NCBI GenBank assembly: GCA_016716765.1
Contig: JADJVA010000020.1
Span: 372,001-436,000, forward strand
DNA: 64,000 bases
Source of the DNA: Bdellovibrionales bacterium
GTDB taxonomy: Bacteria > Bdellovibrionota > Bdellovibrionia > Bdellovibrionales > UBA1609
Reading direction: 5' to 3'
The notes beneath the pieces are model-generated. The model ran no database searches. It saw nothing but the letters and a program-made list of their open reading frames with translations, and was not told the DNA's origin. Shown here piece by piece: positions 26,720 through 35,781 of the stretch (its first letter is position 1; the number at the start of each line of letters is the position of its first letter). The translations under genes were made by a program, and so were the position numbers.

Positions 26720-27610
26720 AGTATTACGAACGATTTCGTCAAAGTTCCATAACTCCTCATAGCTAAAGCTAAGACGAGTGCTCTTTGGAGGCTGACGATT
26801 GTGAAATCTATCAGCAATTTTTTCTCGCAAGAGCACGCGCATCTCATCGATTGATTTTGCCTCAACGCGAATCGATTCACCAATCGCCTCCGCAACGCAA
26901 TTTCCTGTTTCTGTGCATCTCACTCGAACAAGTAAGTTCTTTACCAGAGGATGAGAGGCCCACCGATAAATGAAAAACCAATGCAAAGTCGCTCCGATAA
27001 CGACAAACACGTGAAATATCTCATGCGGTCCCACTACGCCAGAAACAAGAATTGGCCATTTGATAAACTCAAGAATCGCTCCAACCGAATAAGCGACCCC
27101 ACCCCAAATCAAATAGTGATAATTTTCCTTTCCAAAGCTCTGAACAAACCGCCAACCCGTCATCACTCCTATCCAACCAAGTCCCAAATAAAAAGTGAGA
27201 CTCAACCAATCTGGGATTTCCTTAAAAAAAATAGTTTTAAGTACCAGTCCCGTAATGGCGATAGACCAGATGACAAGCAAAATTCCCCATCTCCAAAATC
27301 CTCGAAACAAAATAACATGAATCGGAGTGAAAGTTCCCGCAACCAAAACCCAAATGGCCGCATGATCAAGACGCTGCAAAACCATCCGCGGGTATCCTCC
27401 AGGATCGAGGAGGTGGTAGACTCCGCTCATCGAAAAAAGAAAAACCAAAGAGCAAGAATAAACCAGAAGGCTTGATTGCCTCCAGAAATTTCCTCTTCCA
27501 CGTTTTAATAGGAAAAATGTACCGACCAGCGAAACGACGGCAGCTAACAAATGTGACCAGCAGCTAAAAGGTTCGCTGAATCCCGGAATAGGAATGATCG
27601 CCATATCCAT
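26681..27610 (-). CDS. Hemolysin III / PAQR family membrane protein with C-terminal extension
   Basis: Residues ~15-220 form the seven-helix HlyIII/PAQR fold. The conserved metal-binding pattern is visible as SHLLAA, SGVYHLLD, RLDHAAIWVLVAGTFTP and HEIFHVFVVIGATLHW. Relatives are membrane hydrolases or receptors; bacterial members have no settled function. The last ~85 residues (from VRVRCTETGNCV to the Lys-rich end) are soluble and not part of the usual ~215-residue bacterial protein; they may be a regulatory domain. The gene is monocistronic, 85 bases from folE. Confidence 0.88.
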   Translation of the reverse strand: MDMAIIPIPGFSEPFSCWSHLLAAVVSLVGTFFLLKRGRGNFWRQSSLLVYSCSLVFLFSMSGVYHLLDPGGYPRMVLQRLDHAAIWVLVAGTFTPIHVILFRGFWRWGILLVIWSIAITGLVLKTIFFKEIPDWLSLTFYLGLGWIGVMTGWRFVQSFGKENYHYLIWGGVAYSVGAILEFIKWPILVSGVVGPHEIFHVFVVIGATLHWFFIYRWASHPLVKNLLVRVRCTETGNCVAEAIGESIRVEAKSIDEMRVLLREKIADRFHNRQPPKSTRLSFSYEELWNFDEIVRNTSAPSIEIKQKKS

Positions 27611-27695
27611 ACCCTCCTCCTTCTCCTTATCTTTACCCTTATCCTCAAAAAAACTATGTCCCTCTCAAAGAATTTTTAATATTTGCAGACTGAGA

Positions 27696-28358
27696 TCATG
27701 TCATACAGTTATTCGTATCACAGTGACTCAGAAATTCTGACCTGGTTTCACTTTTGCATTTAAAATCACCACGCAAGTCACAAGTCACCGTGACGCTACT
27801 CGAATCCTCTACTCCTCGACTCGCCATACAGTGATGCTTAGCTGATATGTGAACGGCCACGTTCTTTGTATCGAGAACATAAGAAAGGCAGTCTGCTATC
27901 TGTTTTGTCAAACGCTCCTGAACTTGAGGACGCCGCGAAAAATATCTGGCAATCCGATTAATTTTAGAAAGCCCAATGACCCGGTCCTTCGGTATATATG
28001 CAATCGTTGCATACCCATCAATGGTCTGAAAGTGATGTTCGCAGGTTGATTTGATTTCGATTCTTTGACCGACAATCATCTGATCATAGGCCATTTCATT
28101 GTCAATAACGGTTATTTTTGGAAAATTTTCACTCCACAGGCCTGAAAAGAGTTCGTCCACATACATTCTAGCAACCCTCTGAGGGGTCTCTTTCAAACTG
28201 TCATTGGTCAGGTCCAAACCCAAGATGTCCATAATGTCGGCCATTTTTACTGCAATTTTCTCGATTTTCTCAGCCCGATTCAGGCCAGTAGACACCACGG
28301 GCGTGGGGGTGATCTGGGCCAGGATTTCATCAACTGAATAAGTCTTCTCTGGAGCCAT
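27696..28358 (-). CDS. folE: GTP cyclohydrolase I
   Basis: Converts GTP to dihydroneopterin triphosphate for folate or other pterins. The 220 residues include the zinc site: Cys in IKSTCEHHF, the two His next to it, and Cys in AKHHCMASRG. VIGLSKINRIARYFSRRPQVQERLT is the substrate and oligomer region (only partly quoted by motif: GLSKI, RRPQVQERLT). About 30 N-terminal and 20 C-terminal residues (SEFLSHCDTNNCMT) extend the core. Divergent from nhaA across 270 bases. Folate supply links it to the methionine genes at 44-50 kb, though they are not adjacent. Confidence 0.95.
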   Translation of the reverse strand: MAPEKTYSVDEILAQITPTPVVSTGLNRAEKIEKIAVKMADIMDILGLDLTNDSLKETPQRVARMYVDELFSGLWSENFPKITVIDNEMAYDQMIVGQRIEIKSTCEHHFQTIDGYATIAYIPKDRVIGLSKINRIARYFSRRPQVQERLTKQIADCLSYVLDTKNVAVHISAKHHCMASRGVEDSSSVTVTCDLRGDFKCKSETRSEFLSHCDTNNCMT

Positions 28359-28628
28359 AAAATTAAATACCTCACAAGTGAAAGAGAGGAGCGAAATGTA
28401 GCAAAGTTGGACAAGGGAAGGAAGGAAGAAGCAGCTTCATGAAATCGAAACGAGCGAAACAACAATCAGTTTAACGCATTATGTTATACCGCTTGAAATA
28501 GGAATCTATTGATTAATACTTCTCACAGATAGTAGAGATTCCCCAGGTGGCCTTTGAATATTTGAATTTAAAGAAACAGCTGAAGTAGAATAAGAGAACA
28601 ACAAACTGCACCGAAAGGTTTTTTGAGG

Positions 28629-30041
28629 ATGTCAGACAAATTGGGACACCGGCGCGCACAGAAGATCGTTTCCACAATCCTCTCTCCGATCGAAAGGTTT
28701 CTCCAGTTTGAATCAGCCAGTGGAATAATTCTGATTCTTGTGACGATATTGACCATGATCTGGGCCAATTCTCCTTGGGCAGATGCTTATTTCCATTTGA
28801 TTGAAACGCCAATCTCGTTCCGAATTGCGAATTGGAGCTTGGAGTTGAGTCTCCATGCCTGGGTGAATGACGCCCTCATGGTCATTTTCTTTTTTGTCGT
28901 GGGACTTGAGATAAAAAGGGAATTGGTCATGGGTGAACTGGCTTCGCCACGAAAGGCGGCCCTGCCCTTGTTCGCAGCTCTTGGAGGTATGGTTTTCCCT
29001 GCGTTAATTTATAGCGCCTTCAATTTGAATGGGCCCGGTCACTCCGGATGGGGAATACCCATGGCCACGGACATAGCTTTTGCCGTGGGAGTCCTTCTTC
29101 TCATGGGAAAAAAGGTACCCTTTCCTCTCAAAGTATTTCTATTGGCACTCGCGATAGCTGACGACCTCGGCGCTGTTTCAGTCATTGGCTTTTTTTACAC
29201 CTCAGATGTTTCCCAGGTTTTTCTGTTTTTTGTGGCGCTTGGAATACTAACTGTTGCTTTCATTAAATACTTAGGAGTTCGTCAGATTCCTATTTATACG
29301 ATCTTAGGAGTTCTGATTTGGTTTGCCATTCTCAGAAGCGGAATTCATGCCACTATCGCAGGAGTTGTTCTGGGCCTTATGACTCCTGCAAAACCCTTCC
29401 TTCGCAAGAAGGAAGCTCCTGAGAAGATCAAGAAACTCGTTGATGACCTTGATAATTATCTAGAGGGAAAAGACAAGGAGGCAAACAAAAATTCTCCGGT
29501 TTTGGTTCCCGCGACAGAGTATCTCGACGAGAAGACCAAGGGCATGTTGGAAAAGCTTCACCACCTTTCAAATGAGGCGCGCTCCCCCCTGGATCGGTTG
29601 ATTCACGTCCTCCATCCGATTGTGAGCTTTGCAATTATGCCTATTTTTGCCATTGTCAATACAGGGATCAGTTTGACAGGCTTTGATTTCTCTTTACTTA
29701 TGCAAAATCACATTAGCCTTGGCATTATTTTCGGACTCATGTTGGGAAAACCAATCGGTGTTGTGCTTTTCTCCTGGTTTGCAGTTCGGATGAACTTGGC
29801 GCAATTACCTCGCGGTGTGACCTGGTATCACATAGCATGCGTGGGCTGTCTGGCAGGAATCGGATTTACCATGGCTTTGTTCATTAGCCATATTGCTTTA
29901 AAGACCCCAGATCTTGAAATTTACTCTAAGCTTGGCGTTCTTATCGGTTCATTCTTATCAGCTGTCTTGGGTATGTCTCTTCTTGGATTGGCCAAAGATA
30001 GTCAACCTAAGGATGTCAGTCCTGACTTCGGGAGGGGATAG
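28629..30041 (+). CDS. nhaA: Na+/H+ antiporter NhaA
   Basis: A 470-residue inner-membrane antiporter exchanging sodium for protons. The unwound-helix and ion-binding segments are seen in MATDIAFAVGVL (Asp133 equivalent) and ALAIADDLGAVSVI (the Asp163-Asp164 pair). GIHATIAGVVLGL and IGFTMALFISHIAL complete the family. A charged insertion of ~55 residues (EKIKKLVDDLDNYLEGKDKE onward) between transmembrane parts makes it longer than the 388-residue E. coli protein. I start at the ATG at 28629. Pumping Na+ suits a marine or brackish habitat but is also common elsewhere. Confidence 0.95.
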   Translation: MSDKLGHRRAQKIVSTILSPIERFLQFESASGIILILVTILTMIWANSPWADAYFHLIETPISFRIANWSLELSLHAWVNDALMVIFFFVVGLEIKRELVMGELASPRKAALPLFAALGGMVFPALIYSAFNLNGPGHSGWGIPMATDIAFAVGVLLLMGKKVPFPLKVFLLALAIADDLGAVSVIGFFYTSDVSQVFLFFVALGILTVAFIKYLGVRQIPIYTILGVLIWFAILRSGIHATIAGVVLGLMTPAKPFLRKKEAPEKIKKLVDDLDNYLEGKDKEANKNSPVLVPATEYLDEKTKGMLEKLHHLSNEARSPLDRLIHVLHPIVSFAIMPIFAIVNTGISLTGFDFSLLMQNHISLGIIFGLMLGKPIGVVLFSWFAVRMNLAQLPRGVTWYHIACVGCLAGIGFTMALFISHIALKTPDLEIYSKLGVLIGSFLSAVLGMSLLGLAKDSQPKDVSPDFGRG

Positions 30042-30068
30042 GTAGTGATTTTTTCAAGTCCAAAGGTT

Positions 30069-30097
30069 TTGACAGACCGATGTTGTCCGTATATCGA
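30069..30097 (+). promoter_or_regulatory. Predicted promoter of tRNA-Arg
   Basis: A perfect TTGACA -35 (30069-30074), 17-base spacer and TATCGA (30092-30097); TATATC at 30090 is an alternative -10. It ends 18 bases before the tRNA. Confidence 0.6.
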
Positions 30098-30115
30098 TAG
30101 GTGGTCGTTTCTAAG

Positions 30116-30192
<77 letters not shown>

Positions 30193-30276
30193 TTCTTGTT
30201 AATATTCGAACCAACGACTTCCAACTTAGAAAATGATTAATGAGACAACTCATTTCTAGACGAGATCATATTTCTA

Positions 30277-33200
30277 ATGTTAAAAGTCTTTCAAAACTCC
30301 TTTCGTTTTTTCCCTTGGGGGCAAATAGTGAAATCCCCTTTCATTCTAGTCGTATTTATTTTTTTAACTTGTCTCAACTCGTCTGGAGACGAATCTTCCT
30401 ACAAGAAAATTCGTGACACTCGTGGTTCCGAGTATTTACTCCGCGCCGTTGAACTGTTCCCCGAAATTCCAATGAACTCGATCGGCAATCAAATAGATTT
30501 TGTTGGTTTTCTTGAAAAGCGCGCAGATCTCATTCAAAAAACCAACTCCTTGATCACAGCCGAAGATCGATCGCGTAATCTGCAAACCATAAGAATTGAA
30601 ACTGGTGAAGCTAAATTAAATCAACAAAAAGTGTTTGATCTAGAAGCAATCGGAGCGACCTCAGTTGATGAAATTAATTCTATAGAGACTCTGTTGCTGA
30701 CCAACTTAAAATCTCTGTTGAATTTAAGCAATGGCGAAACCCTGCGCATCGCGCTGGCCAATCTTCTGAAAAATCATCCTGAAAAAAACTCGCTGCTTAA
30801 GTTACCTGACGAACAATTATTGACGGAGCTGGACCAAAAATCTCATTTTTCTGCACCCCTCTTCACAGAGCTATTGGCTCGAAAAAAACTTGAAAATGAA
30901 GTGGTCGCTCGACTTATTCAAATCCTTCGAGCAAAAAATCTAAAGTCTATTCCTGAAAAGCAGTTGCGACCGGCAATTCGAGACGTGCTGCAGTCTTTCC
31001 CTGAATATAAATATCAACACAGCCTAGCACTTAGAATGTTGACTACCTTGACCACCGAGGCACTGAGGACGGCTGCAGTGACGATTGAAAATACAGCTCT
31101 CTCGCGGCGAGAAGGACTGGTTCTTTTCGAGTTGCCTGCTGACCTCGCGTTGATCAAGGGTCTGCTTGCTCGCGACTGTAGCTCCAAGACTTGTATGGGC
31201 TACCCGATGAGCGCAAAGGAGAGAGTTTTTCTGGCCGTCGATCTAGCTTCCAAGGCACCACTTGGCATAGTTGTTGGAAGCATGGTCAACCGTCCTGAAA
31301 ATCCAGACTTCTATCTTCACACCGTCAATGGACTCCGCTTGACCTCGTTTCATACCGACTTGATTTTAAAAGGCTTTTTCAAATCGCGACAGCACCTTGG
31401 ATTTTCGAAACTCCTTCTTCCACCTCCAGACAAGATCGATGAAAACGTGAATTTTTCGGAGATTGCGAACGTTCTCAGGCACTATTCAACGGGACGGATG
31501 GATGAACCCATTGACTTCATTGATGCGACTTTGCGACACGTCATCGAGACGTTCTCAACCCATGCTTACGACTCGATGGCAGAGAACTCGATCGGTCGAA
31601 GTATTCAACCGACTGCTAACCCTACTCTTCATATTTCCGTTCAAGACGGCAGTCCGTATGCTGGTGAACCACAAGGCATTCAGCAGCTAGATTCAAAGAA
31701 TTTTCGAACACTCCTTCTTGCTTTGACGGTGTCAGGTGCAGCGGAGCCAGCTCAAGAGCTTGCAAGGCTCATTGGGTTTGATTACTCCAGCTTGGCGCCA
31801 ATTATCAGTGCACTCAACAATACTCAGGGAATTTCTGTTAGAGAATATCGCAAACAACGCGAACTCATTCTTGACCGAGAGAATCCAGCGGCCAGAAAGG
31901 TCCTACTCGATTTTCAACCCGGTGCTTTGCTCGCTCCAGATGCCTTTACCGTTGAAAATTTTGATTTGATTGCACCGATTTTAGTTGGAAGAGTCCATCA
32001 AATCTTTCATCTTGAAAACGACCCTGCGCTGCTTGATTCGCTAGAACGAATGGATACTACCTTCAAATTGAAGCTCGTAAAGTACATTGTGTCCTCCTTG
32101 GAAGAATTTGATTCCCCTTCGACCCAAGAGGAATTTCAGATTTTAGCGCAGAGAACGGGCCTTCTTCAGAAAGTGATTCCATTCGCCGAATGGATCGAGT
32201 TCATCGACAAACTGATAGCAGACGATATGAGTCTATCAAAGTGGCTGGCCTTCGCCTTTGGTTACGCTGATTCTGTGAGTCAGGATATCTTCAATGCAGT
32301 GGCCGATCGAATCAGCGGCAAGTCGGGATTTGCCGAATTGATCAAACTGGGCCAGAAACGCCTTGAAGAGGAAGCGCGTCTCGCGAGCACCTCAAACCAG
32401 AAGGAACTCGCCGAGATGGAAATGCAAGATTGGTCGAGCCAAATCCTGAGCCTCGCGCTCAATATGGCGATCGAAAAAAAGCTCACCCCAGGCGAAATGA
32501 ACGAAATGGCGACGATGCTTCATCTGCCTGCCGCACAAGCTATTATTCCCTATTTTCCGTATTTGGTCCCCCACCTCGATATCCCGTCTCTTGAGTCGCA
32601 TCTTAACTCTCCGCAAACAATAAGGACCGAAGCATCAAACGAGATTCTTTTGAATCTGGCTTTAATTTCGTTGTCTGCGAATAAGAATCCCACAATTGGA
32701 TTCAAAGATGTCAAGGGGCGACTGTTCAGACTTTTTATTGCGACTCCTTCACTCTCCGCCCCACTCATGAATAGTGCGAGTGATCTGAGGAGTTCGGCGG
32801 ATTTTCAAGCATGGATTGAGTTGCATTGGTCCAGAATGCAGTTACTCCCCCATTTTAACGAAAGAGTTGTGATGAATTCCCTTTCGATGGTACCTGACGA
32901 TAAGTTTGTATCTTGGGTCCGTGAACTCTTAGAAATAAGGCCGCAACTCTTACCTGGTCCGACGGTCCAATCCTTAAGGTTAAATTTGCTTTTACTACAA
33001 ACAAAGTCTGTTAATTCATTTGTGCGGCTATTGAAAGTCGCACTCAAGACTGGGCAACCAATTGTACGTTTGAGCGCCATCTCACATCTTTCAAGGATCA
33101 GTTCCTCTGTGGAAGACGCTCTCCGCGTTTTGGTTCTTCTCAAACCAGATCAAATGTATTTTAATTTGATTGCGAACCACATCCACTCTCTAAATGATTT

Positions 33201-33426
33201 TGAGACTCTTCTCTCATCGAAGTTTCAGGGGCACCCCTTGGACCAGCTTGCAATTTTCAACGTATTTCACTACTTCCTCGTCGAGCAGGATCCACAAGGT
33301 CCTGGGATATTTTCGGCAGAAAATTTTGCGGCACTCTTACGGAAATACGGGATAAGTGAAATGGCACCTTTTCTCTCTCTTCTCAAACACAAAACGGTAA
33401 GCACCTGCATGAACGAGCTTCTGTGA
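30277..33426 (+). CDS. Large exported protein of unknown function, 1049 residues
   Basis: Begins with a signal sequence or anchor at ~18-38 (KSPFILVVFIFLTCLNSSG). The rest is almost entirely helical, with repeated leucine-rich helix pairs (LLTNLKSLLNLSNGETL, ALANLLKN, VVARLIQILRAK) suggesting an alpha-solenoid or armadillo-like scaffold. A central part (TVNGLRLTSFHTDLIL, ~residue 350) is more beta-like. Cysteines are few. I do not recognise a family. The last ~80 residues, starting LNDFETLLSS, are repeated as a broken copy at 40100-40372, which shows the C-terminal part belongs to a duplicated family. The gene ends 7 bases before the IS element's terminal hairpin. No good ribosome site is seen before the ATG. 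Confidence 0.8.
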   Translation: MLKVFQNSFRFFPWGQIVKSPFILVVFIFLTCLNSSGDESSYKKIRDTRGSEYLLRAVELFPEIPMNSIGNQIDFVGFLEKRADLIQKTNSLITAEDRSRNLQTIRIETGEAKLNQQKVFDLEAIGATSVDEINSIETLLLTNLKSLLNLSNGETLRIALANLLKNHPEKNSLLKLPDEQLLTELDQKSHFSAPLFTELLARKKLENEVVARLIQILRAKNLKSIPEKQLRPAIRDVLQSFPEYKYQHSLALRMLTTLTTEALRTAAVTIENTALSRREGLVLFELPADLALIKGLLARDCSSKTCMGYPMSAKERVFLAVDLASKAPLGIVVGSMVNRPENPDFYLHTVNGLRLTSFHTDLILKGFFKSRQHLGFSKLLLPPPDKIDENVNFSEIANVLRHYSTGRMDEPIDFIDATLRHVIETFSTHAYDSMAENSIGRSIQPTANPTLHISVQDGSPYAGEPQGIQQLDSKNFRTLLLALTVSGAAEPAQELARLIGFDYSSLAPIISALNNTQGISVREYRKQRELILDRENPAARKVLLDFQPGALLAPDAFTVENFDLIAPILVGRVHQIFHLENDPALLDSLERMDTTFKLKLVKYIVSSLEEFDSPSTQEEFQILAQRTGLLQKVIPFAEWIEFIDKLIADDMSLSKWLAFAFGYADSVSQDIFNAVADRISGKSGFAELIKLGQKRLEEEARLASTSNQKELAEMEMQDWSSQILSLALNMAIEKKLTPGEMNEMATMLHLPAAQAIIPYFPYLVPHLDIPSLESHLNSPQTIRTEASNEILLNLALISLSANKNPTIGFKDVKGRLFRLFIATPSLSAPLMNSASDLRSSADFQAWIELHWSRMQLLPHFNERVVMNSLSMVPDDKFVSWVRELLEIRPQLLPGPTVQSLRLNLLLLQTKSVNSFVRLLKVALKTGQPIVRLSAISHLSRISSSVEDALRVLVLLKPDQMYFNLIANHIHSLNDFETLLSSKFQGHPLDQLAIFNVFHYFLVEQDPQGPGIFSAENFAALLRKYGISEMAPFLSLLKHKTVSTCMNELL

Positions 33427-33433
33427 ACCTCTC

Positions 33434-33463
33434 ACCACTTTTCCCTTGTCGGGAATAAGTGGT
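33434..33463. repeat. IS subterminal hairpin (right end, tnpB side)
   Basis: ACCACTTTTCCC, loop TTGTC, then GGGAA-T-AAGTGGT: a 12-bp stem with one bulged T. It may act as the TnpA recognition hairpin and also end transcription of the upstream gene; it is 20 bases from the tnpB stop. Confidence 0.7.
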
Positions 33464-33483
33464 AGCATCAAGCGGATGGCGTC

Positions 33484-34712
33484 TCACGATGCCACCTCAA
33501 ATCTTGATGATTCCTGCTTCGCCGAGGCCATGGTTGTTGTGCGCCCTTTCGGCCGTACAACAGAGCCTTTCCTCTCCACAGGCTGATGAACGGGGTAGGA
33601 CCCACCCTCGTTTTGAATATTTATTGCAGCATTGATGTCCCTATCGTGATGAGTCTGACATGACTCACATGTCCATTCCCTATCGGAAAGGGTGAGCTCG
33701 CTGTTCACGAACCCGCACTGATGGCACATCTTAGAACTTGGAAACCAAGTCGATATAAAATGCAAATGTTTGTCGTATTGGACAGCATACACCTTCATTA
33801 TCTCAACAAGTCTTCCCCATGACTGAAACGCAATTGACTTTGCCAGTCTTCGGTTTTTCATCATGCCCTTCACATTGAGTGTCTCCATCGCTACCACTTG
33901 GTTCTTGCGGTAGATATTGAGAGCCAATTTGTGAAGATAGTCCTCCCTTTGGAACCTTATTCTTTCGTGCAACTTTGCAAGTCGAAATCTTGTTTTTTCG
34001 TAGTTATTGGATCGTTTTTCTGATTTCTGCATATCTCGCTGGCGCTGCATCTTCTTTTGAAGCCTGCGCTTTCTGCTCTCGAGCGTTTCCAATGTCCTTG
34101 GAACCTGGATCTTCTCGCCATCACTCAGAACAATATGCTTGATGTTCAGATCAACACCAACGATCCCATCATGGGTTGAAAGAATTTTCTCTTTCGTATT
34201 GAATTTTGTGACGATGCTGACGAAGTATCGTCCACTTGCAGTTTTAGAGATGGTGGCGGCACCGAACTTTGCACCGTCTGGAAATTCTCTATGCATTTTC
34301 ATCGGTATCCAAGTCTTGTATTTTGGAATAAATACGCAATTTTGTCCCGACACTGATTTGATTTTTGGTTGTGGGAGTGAAACACTTTGCGCAGACAACT
34401 TCTTTTTGAGTCTTGGCTTTTTACCGCGTCCTGCAAACAGATTCTGATAGGCGACATCGAGATCGTGAGTTGCAACTTGCAAGGATTGACTTGGTACGTC
34501 ACTCAGCCAGTCAATGGCTTCTTTCCAGATGAGGAGATGTTCTTGCATCTCTGTGCGAGAGAGTTTCTGTATCCCATCCGCGTACAGCTCCTCGTTTATT
34601 TTTAGAAATTCGTTGTACACAAAACGAACCGAGCCAAATATCTTCCCTAGATGCCGTTTCTGCACCGGTGAGGGAAAATTTCGAATTTGTAGCGTCTCGT
34701 GAGTGGATTCAT
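33484..34712 (-). pseudogene. tnpB: TnpB RNA-guided nuclease, 5' end frameshifted
   Basis: The main frame gives ~393 residues with an intact RuvC site: Asp in GIVGVDLNIK, Glu in VVAMETLNV, Asp in HHDRDINAAINI. Between them is a zinc ribbon CHQCG...CESC. TnpB is an RNA-guided DNA nuclease that helps IS605 elements persist. The usual N-terminal RYxxYP motif is missing from this frame, but it is found in another frame from the ATG at 34712 (MNPLTRRYKFEIFP). One base inserted near 34664-34668 joins it to QKRHLGKIFG. The uncorrected reading could start at the GTG at 34665, losing ~16 residues. Thus it is either a damaged gene, an alternate-start protein, or a sequence error. The C-terminal ~30 residues after the ribbon are basic, as usual. 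Confidence 0.88.
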
Positions 34713-34739
34713 TTCCTTGTCTGTTCTATTATTAGTGTT

Positions 34740-35174
34740 ATGAAAAGTCAAATCAAAGAAAAAACGAAATTACGTGGACATTTTCACGCCGTTTACAGTC
34801 TCAACTATCACTTAGTGTTAGTAACCAAATATCGAAAAAGATGTCTCAGGCCAGAGCAATTAGATTTTCTAAAGCAAGAGTTTGGTAGACTTTTTTGTGA
34901 ATGGGACTGCAGACTCCTCGAGTTTAGCGGCAAAGAAGACCACGTTCATCTTCTCTTTGAAGCACACCCGGCGATGAATCTTTCAAAGCTCATCAACAAC
35001 CTAAAAACCGTAACGAGCAGACTTATTAGGAAGAAGTTTCCAGCACACCTGAAGAAATATTATTCGAAACCTGTTTTCTGGACTCGAGCCTATTGTCTCA
35101 TTTCGACGGGCGGAGCTACACTTGAGGTCATAAAAAAATATGTAGAAAATCGGGGAAATGAAAAATCATCCTGA
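34740..35174 (+). CDS. tnpA: IS200/IS605 transposase TnpA (Y1 HUH)
   Basis: A 144-residue single-strand DNA transposase. The HUH motif is HVHLL in GKEDHVHLLFEAHP; the nucleophile tyrosine is in VIKKYVENRG. The opening HFHAVYSLNYHLVLVTKYRK is family-typical. An Arg replaces the Gln usually four residues after the tyrosine, which may weaken metal binding. I start at the ATG at 34740; the frame opens earlier but that part overlaps the tnpB 5' end. Intact otherwise, so the element could still move itself or relatives. Confidence 0.93.
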   Translation: MKSQIKEKTKLRGHFHAVYSLNYHLVLVTKYRKRCLRPEQLDFLKQEFGRLFCEWDCRLLEFSGKEDHVHLLFEAHPAMNLSKLINNLKTVTSRLIRKKFPAHLKKYYSKPVFWTRAYCLISTGGATLEVIKKYVENRGNEKSS

Positions 35175-35184
35175 TTTCAAGACC

Positions 35185-35202
35185 TCCTCCATCCATGGAG
35201 GA
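35185..35202. repeat. IS subterminal hairpin (left end, tnpA side)
   Basis: TCCTCCAT and ATGGAGGA separated by CC form an almost perfect palindrome 10 bases after the tnpA stop, the place expected for the left-end hairpin. Confidence 0.6.
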
Positions 35203-35369
35203 AAGTCGAGTTTCATTCATCTCCACCTAAATCAAAGATTTTAGATGGAGAATTCTGAAACGGGTTTGTTAAATTGAATACAGCTTGGGAGTCGCTTTAC
35301 CAAAGTGCCAATACAGCCTGAAAAACTTTGACTTTACAAGGGCTTATCAGGCAATATCGCTTTGAGCCT

Positions 35370-35432
35370 GGCCCTATGCTCAGCTGGATAGAATAACTTT
35401 TTTGTGAACAATAGGTCGCACGTTAGAAAGGT
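35370..35432 (+). pseudogene. Decayed tRNA-Arg copy
   Basis: From GGCCC to AGAAAGG the sequence aligns with the intact tRNA-Arg at 30116: GCTCAG, TGGATAGA, AACT and TAGGTCGCA are shared, and about 33 of 47 positions after the D loop match. The anticodon position reads TGT, but D and anticodon stems are broken, the T loop reads GTTAGA, and the 3' acceptor is gone. A TTGACT 42 bases upstream parallels the promoter of the real tRNA, so the whole gene was probably copied. The 195 bases between the IS and this relic hold nothing else. Confidence 0.75.
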
Positions 35433-35439
35433 AGACGAC

Positions 35440-35781
35440 ATGGGCTTGCTAAAAATGATTCCTAATCCAGCCATGAATCAATGGGCTCAAGAAAAAGCGG
35501 TGGAATTTTTAGACTCCATTCCTTCACAGGATTTAATTTTAGAGGCCTACCTTTGCGGGTCTGCGGTCGATGGCGTGTTTACTCCTGACTCGGACTTGGA
35601 TTTCGTTGTTGTTACCAAAGACCAAGCCTCTATCAAACAACTTCAAAAAGAAGTCTACAGTCCTCGTTTCGCCGATATTGCGATCGATTGGATTTTTAAA
35701 ACCAAAGAATCTTTCGATGAGAGAAAGAACTTTGGTGGGGTCTGCTTCGTTGCTTTTCATAGTGGGAGAAAACTGCGATGA
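35440..35781 (+). CDS. MNT nucleotidyltransferase, antitoxin of HEPN/MNT pair
   Basis: A 113-residue minimal nucleotidyltransferase. The signature GSAVDGVFTPDSDLD has GS and the DxD metal site ten residues on, followed by FVVVT. In HEPN/MNT pairs such enzymes transfer AMP to the HEPN toxin to silence it. The ATG at 35440 has AAAGG nine bases before it, lying at the end of the tRNA relic. It overlaps the HEPN gene by four bases (ATGA). Position beside a tRNA relic and an IS fits a mobile toxin-antitoxin cassette. Confidence 0.88.
   Translation: MGLLKMIPNPAMNQWAQEKAVEFLDSIPSQDLILEAYLCGSAVDGVFTPDSDLDFVVVTKDQASIKQLQKEVYSPRFADIAIDWIFKTKESFDERKNFGGVCFVAFHSGRKLR

Larger units (their letters stand above)
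33430..35210. mobile_element. IS200/IS605-family insertion sequence with divergent tnpA and tnpB
   Basis: A Y1-transposase gene (tnpA) and a TnpB gene are divergently arranged, as in IS605. Subterminal hairpins mark both sides: 33434-33463 beyond the tnpB end and 35185-35202 beyond the tnpA end. There are no terminal inverted repeats or target duplication, as expected for this family. The exact ends are not determined; the left hairpin begins 7 bases after the stop of the 1049-residue gene. The guide RNA of TnpB would be read leftward through the tnpB 3' end into the flanking sequence. Confidence 0.85.

Noticed and set aside
26951..27475. Rightward ORF opposite the hemolysin-III gene
   Set aside because: Antisense shadow rich in Asn, Lys and Ser from the T-rich membrane codons.
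35370..35432. A second working tRNA
   Set aside because: D and anticodon stems and T loop are broken and the 3' acceptor is missing.
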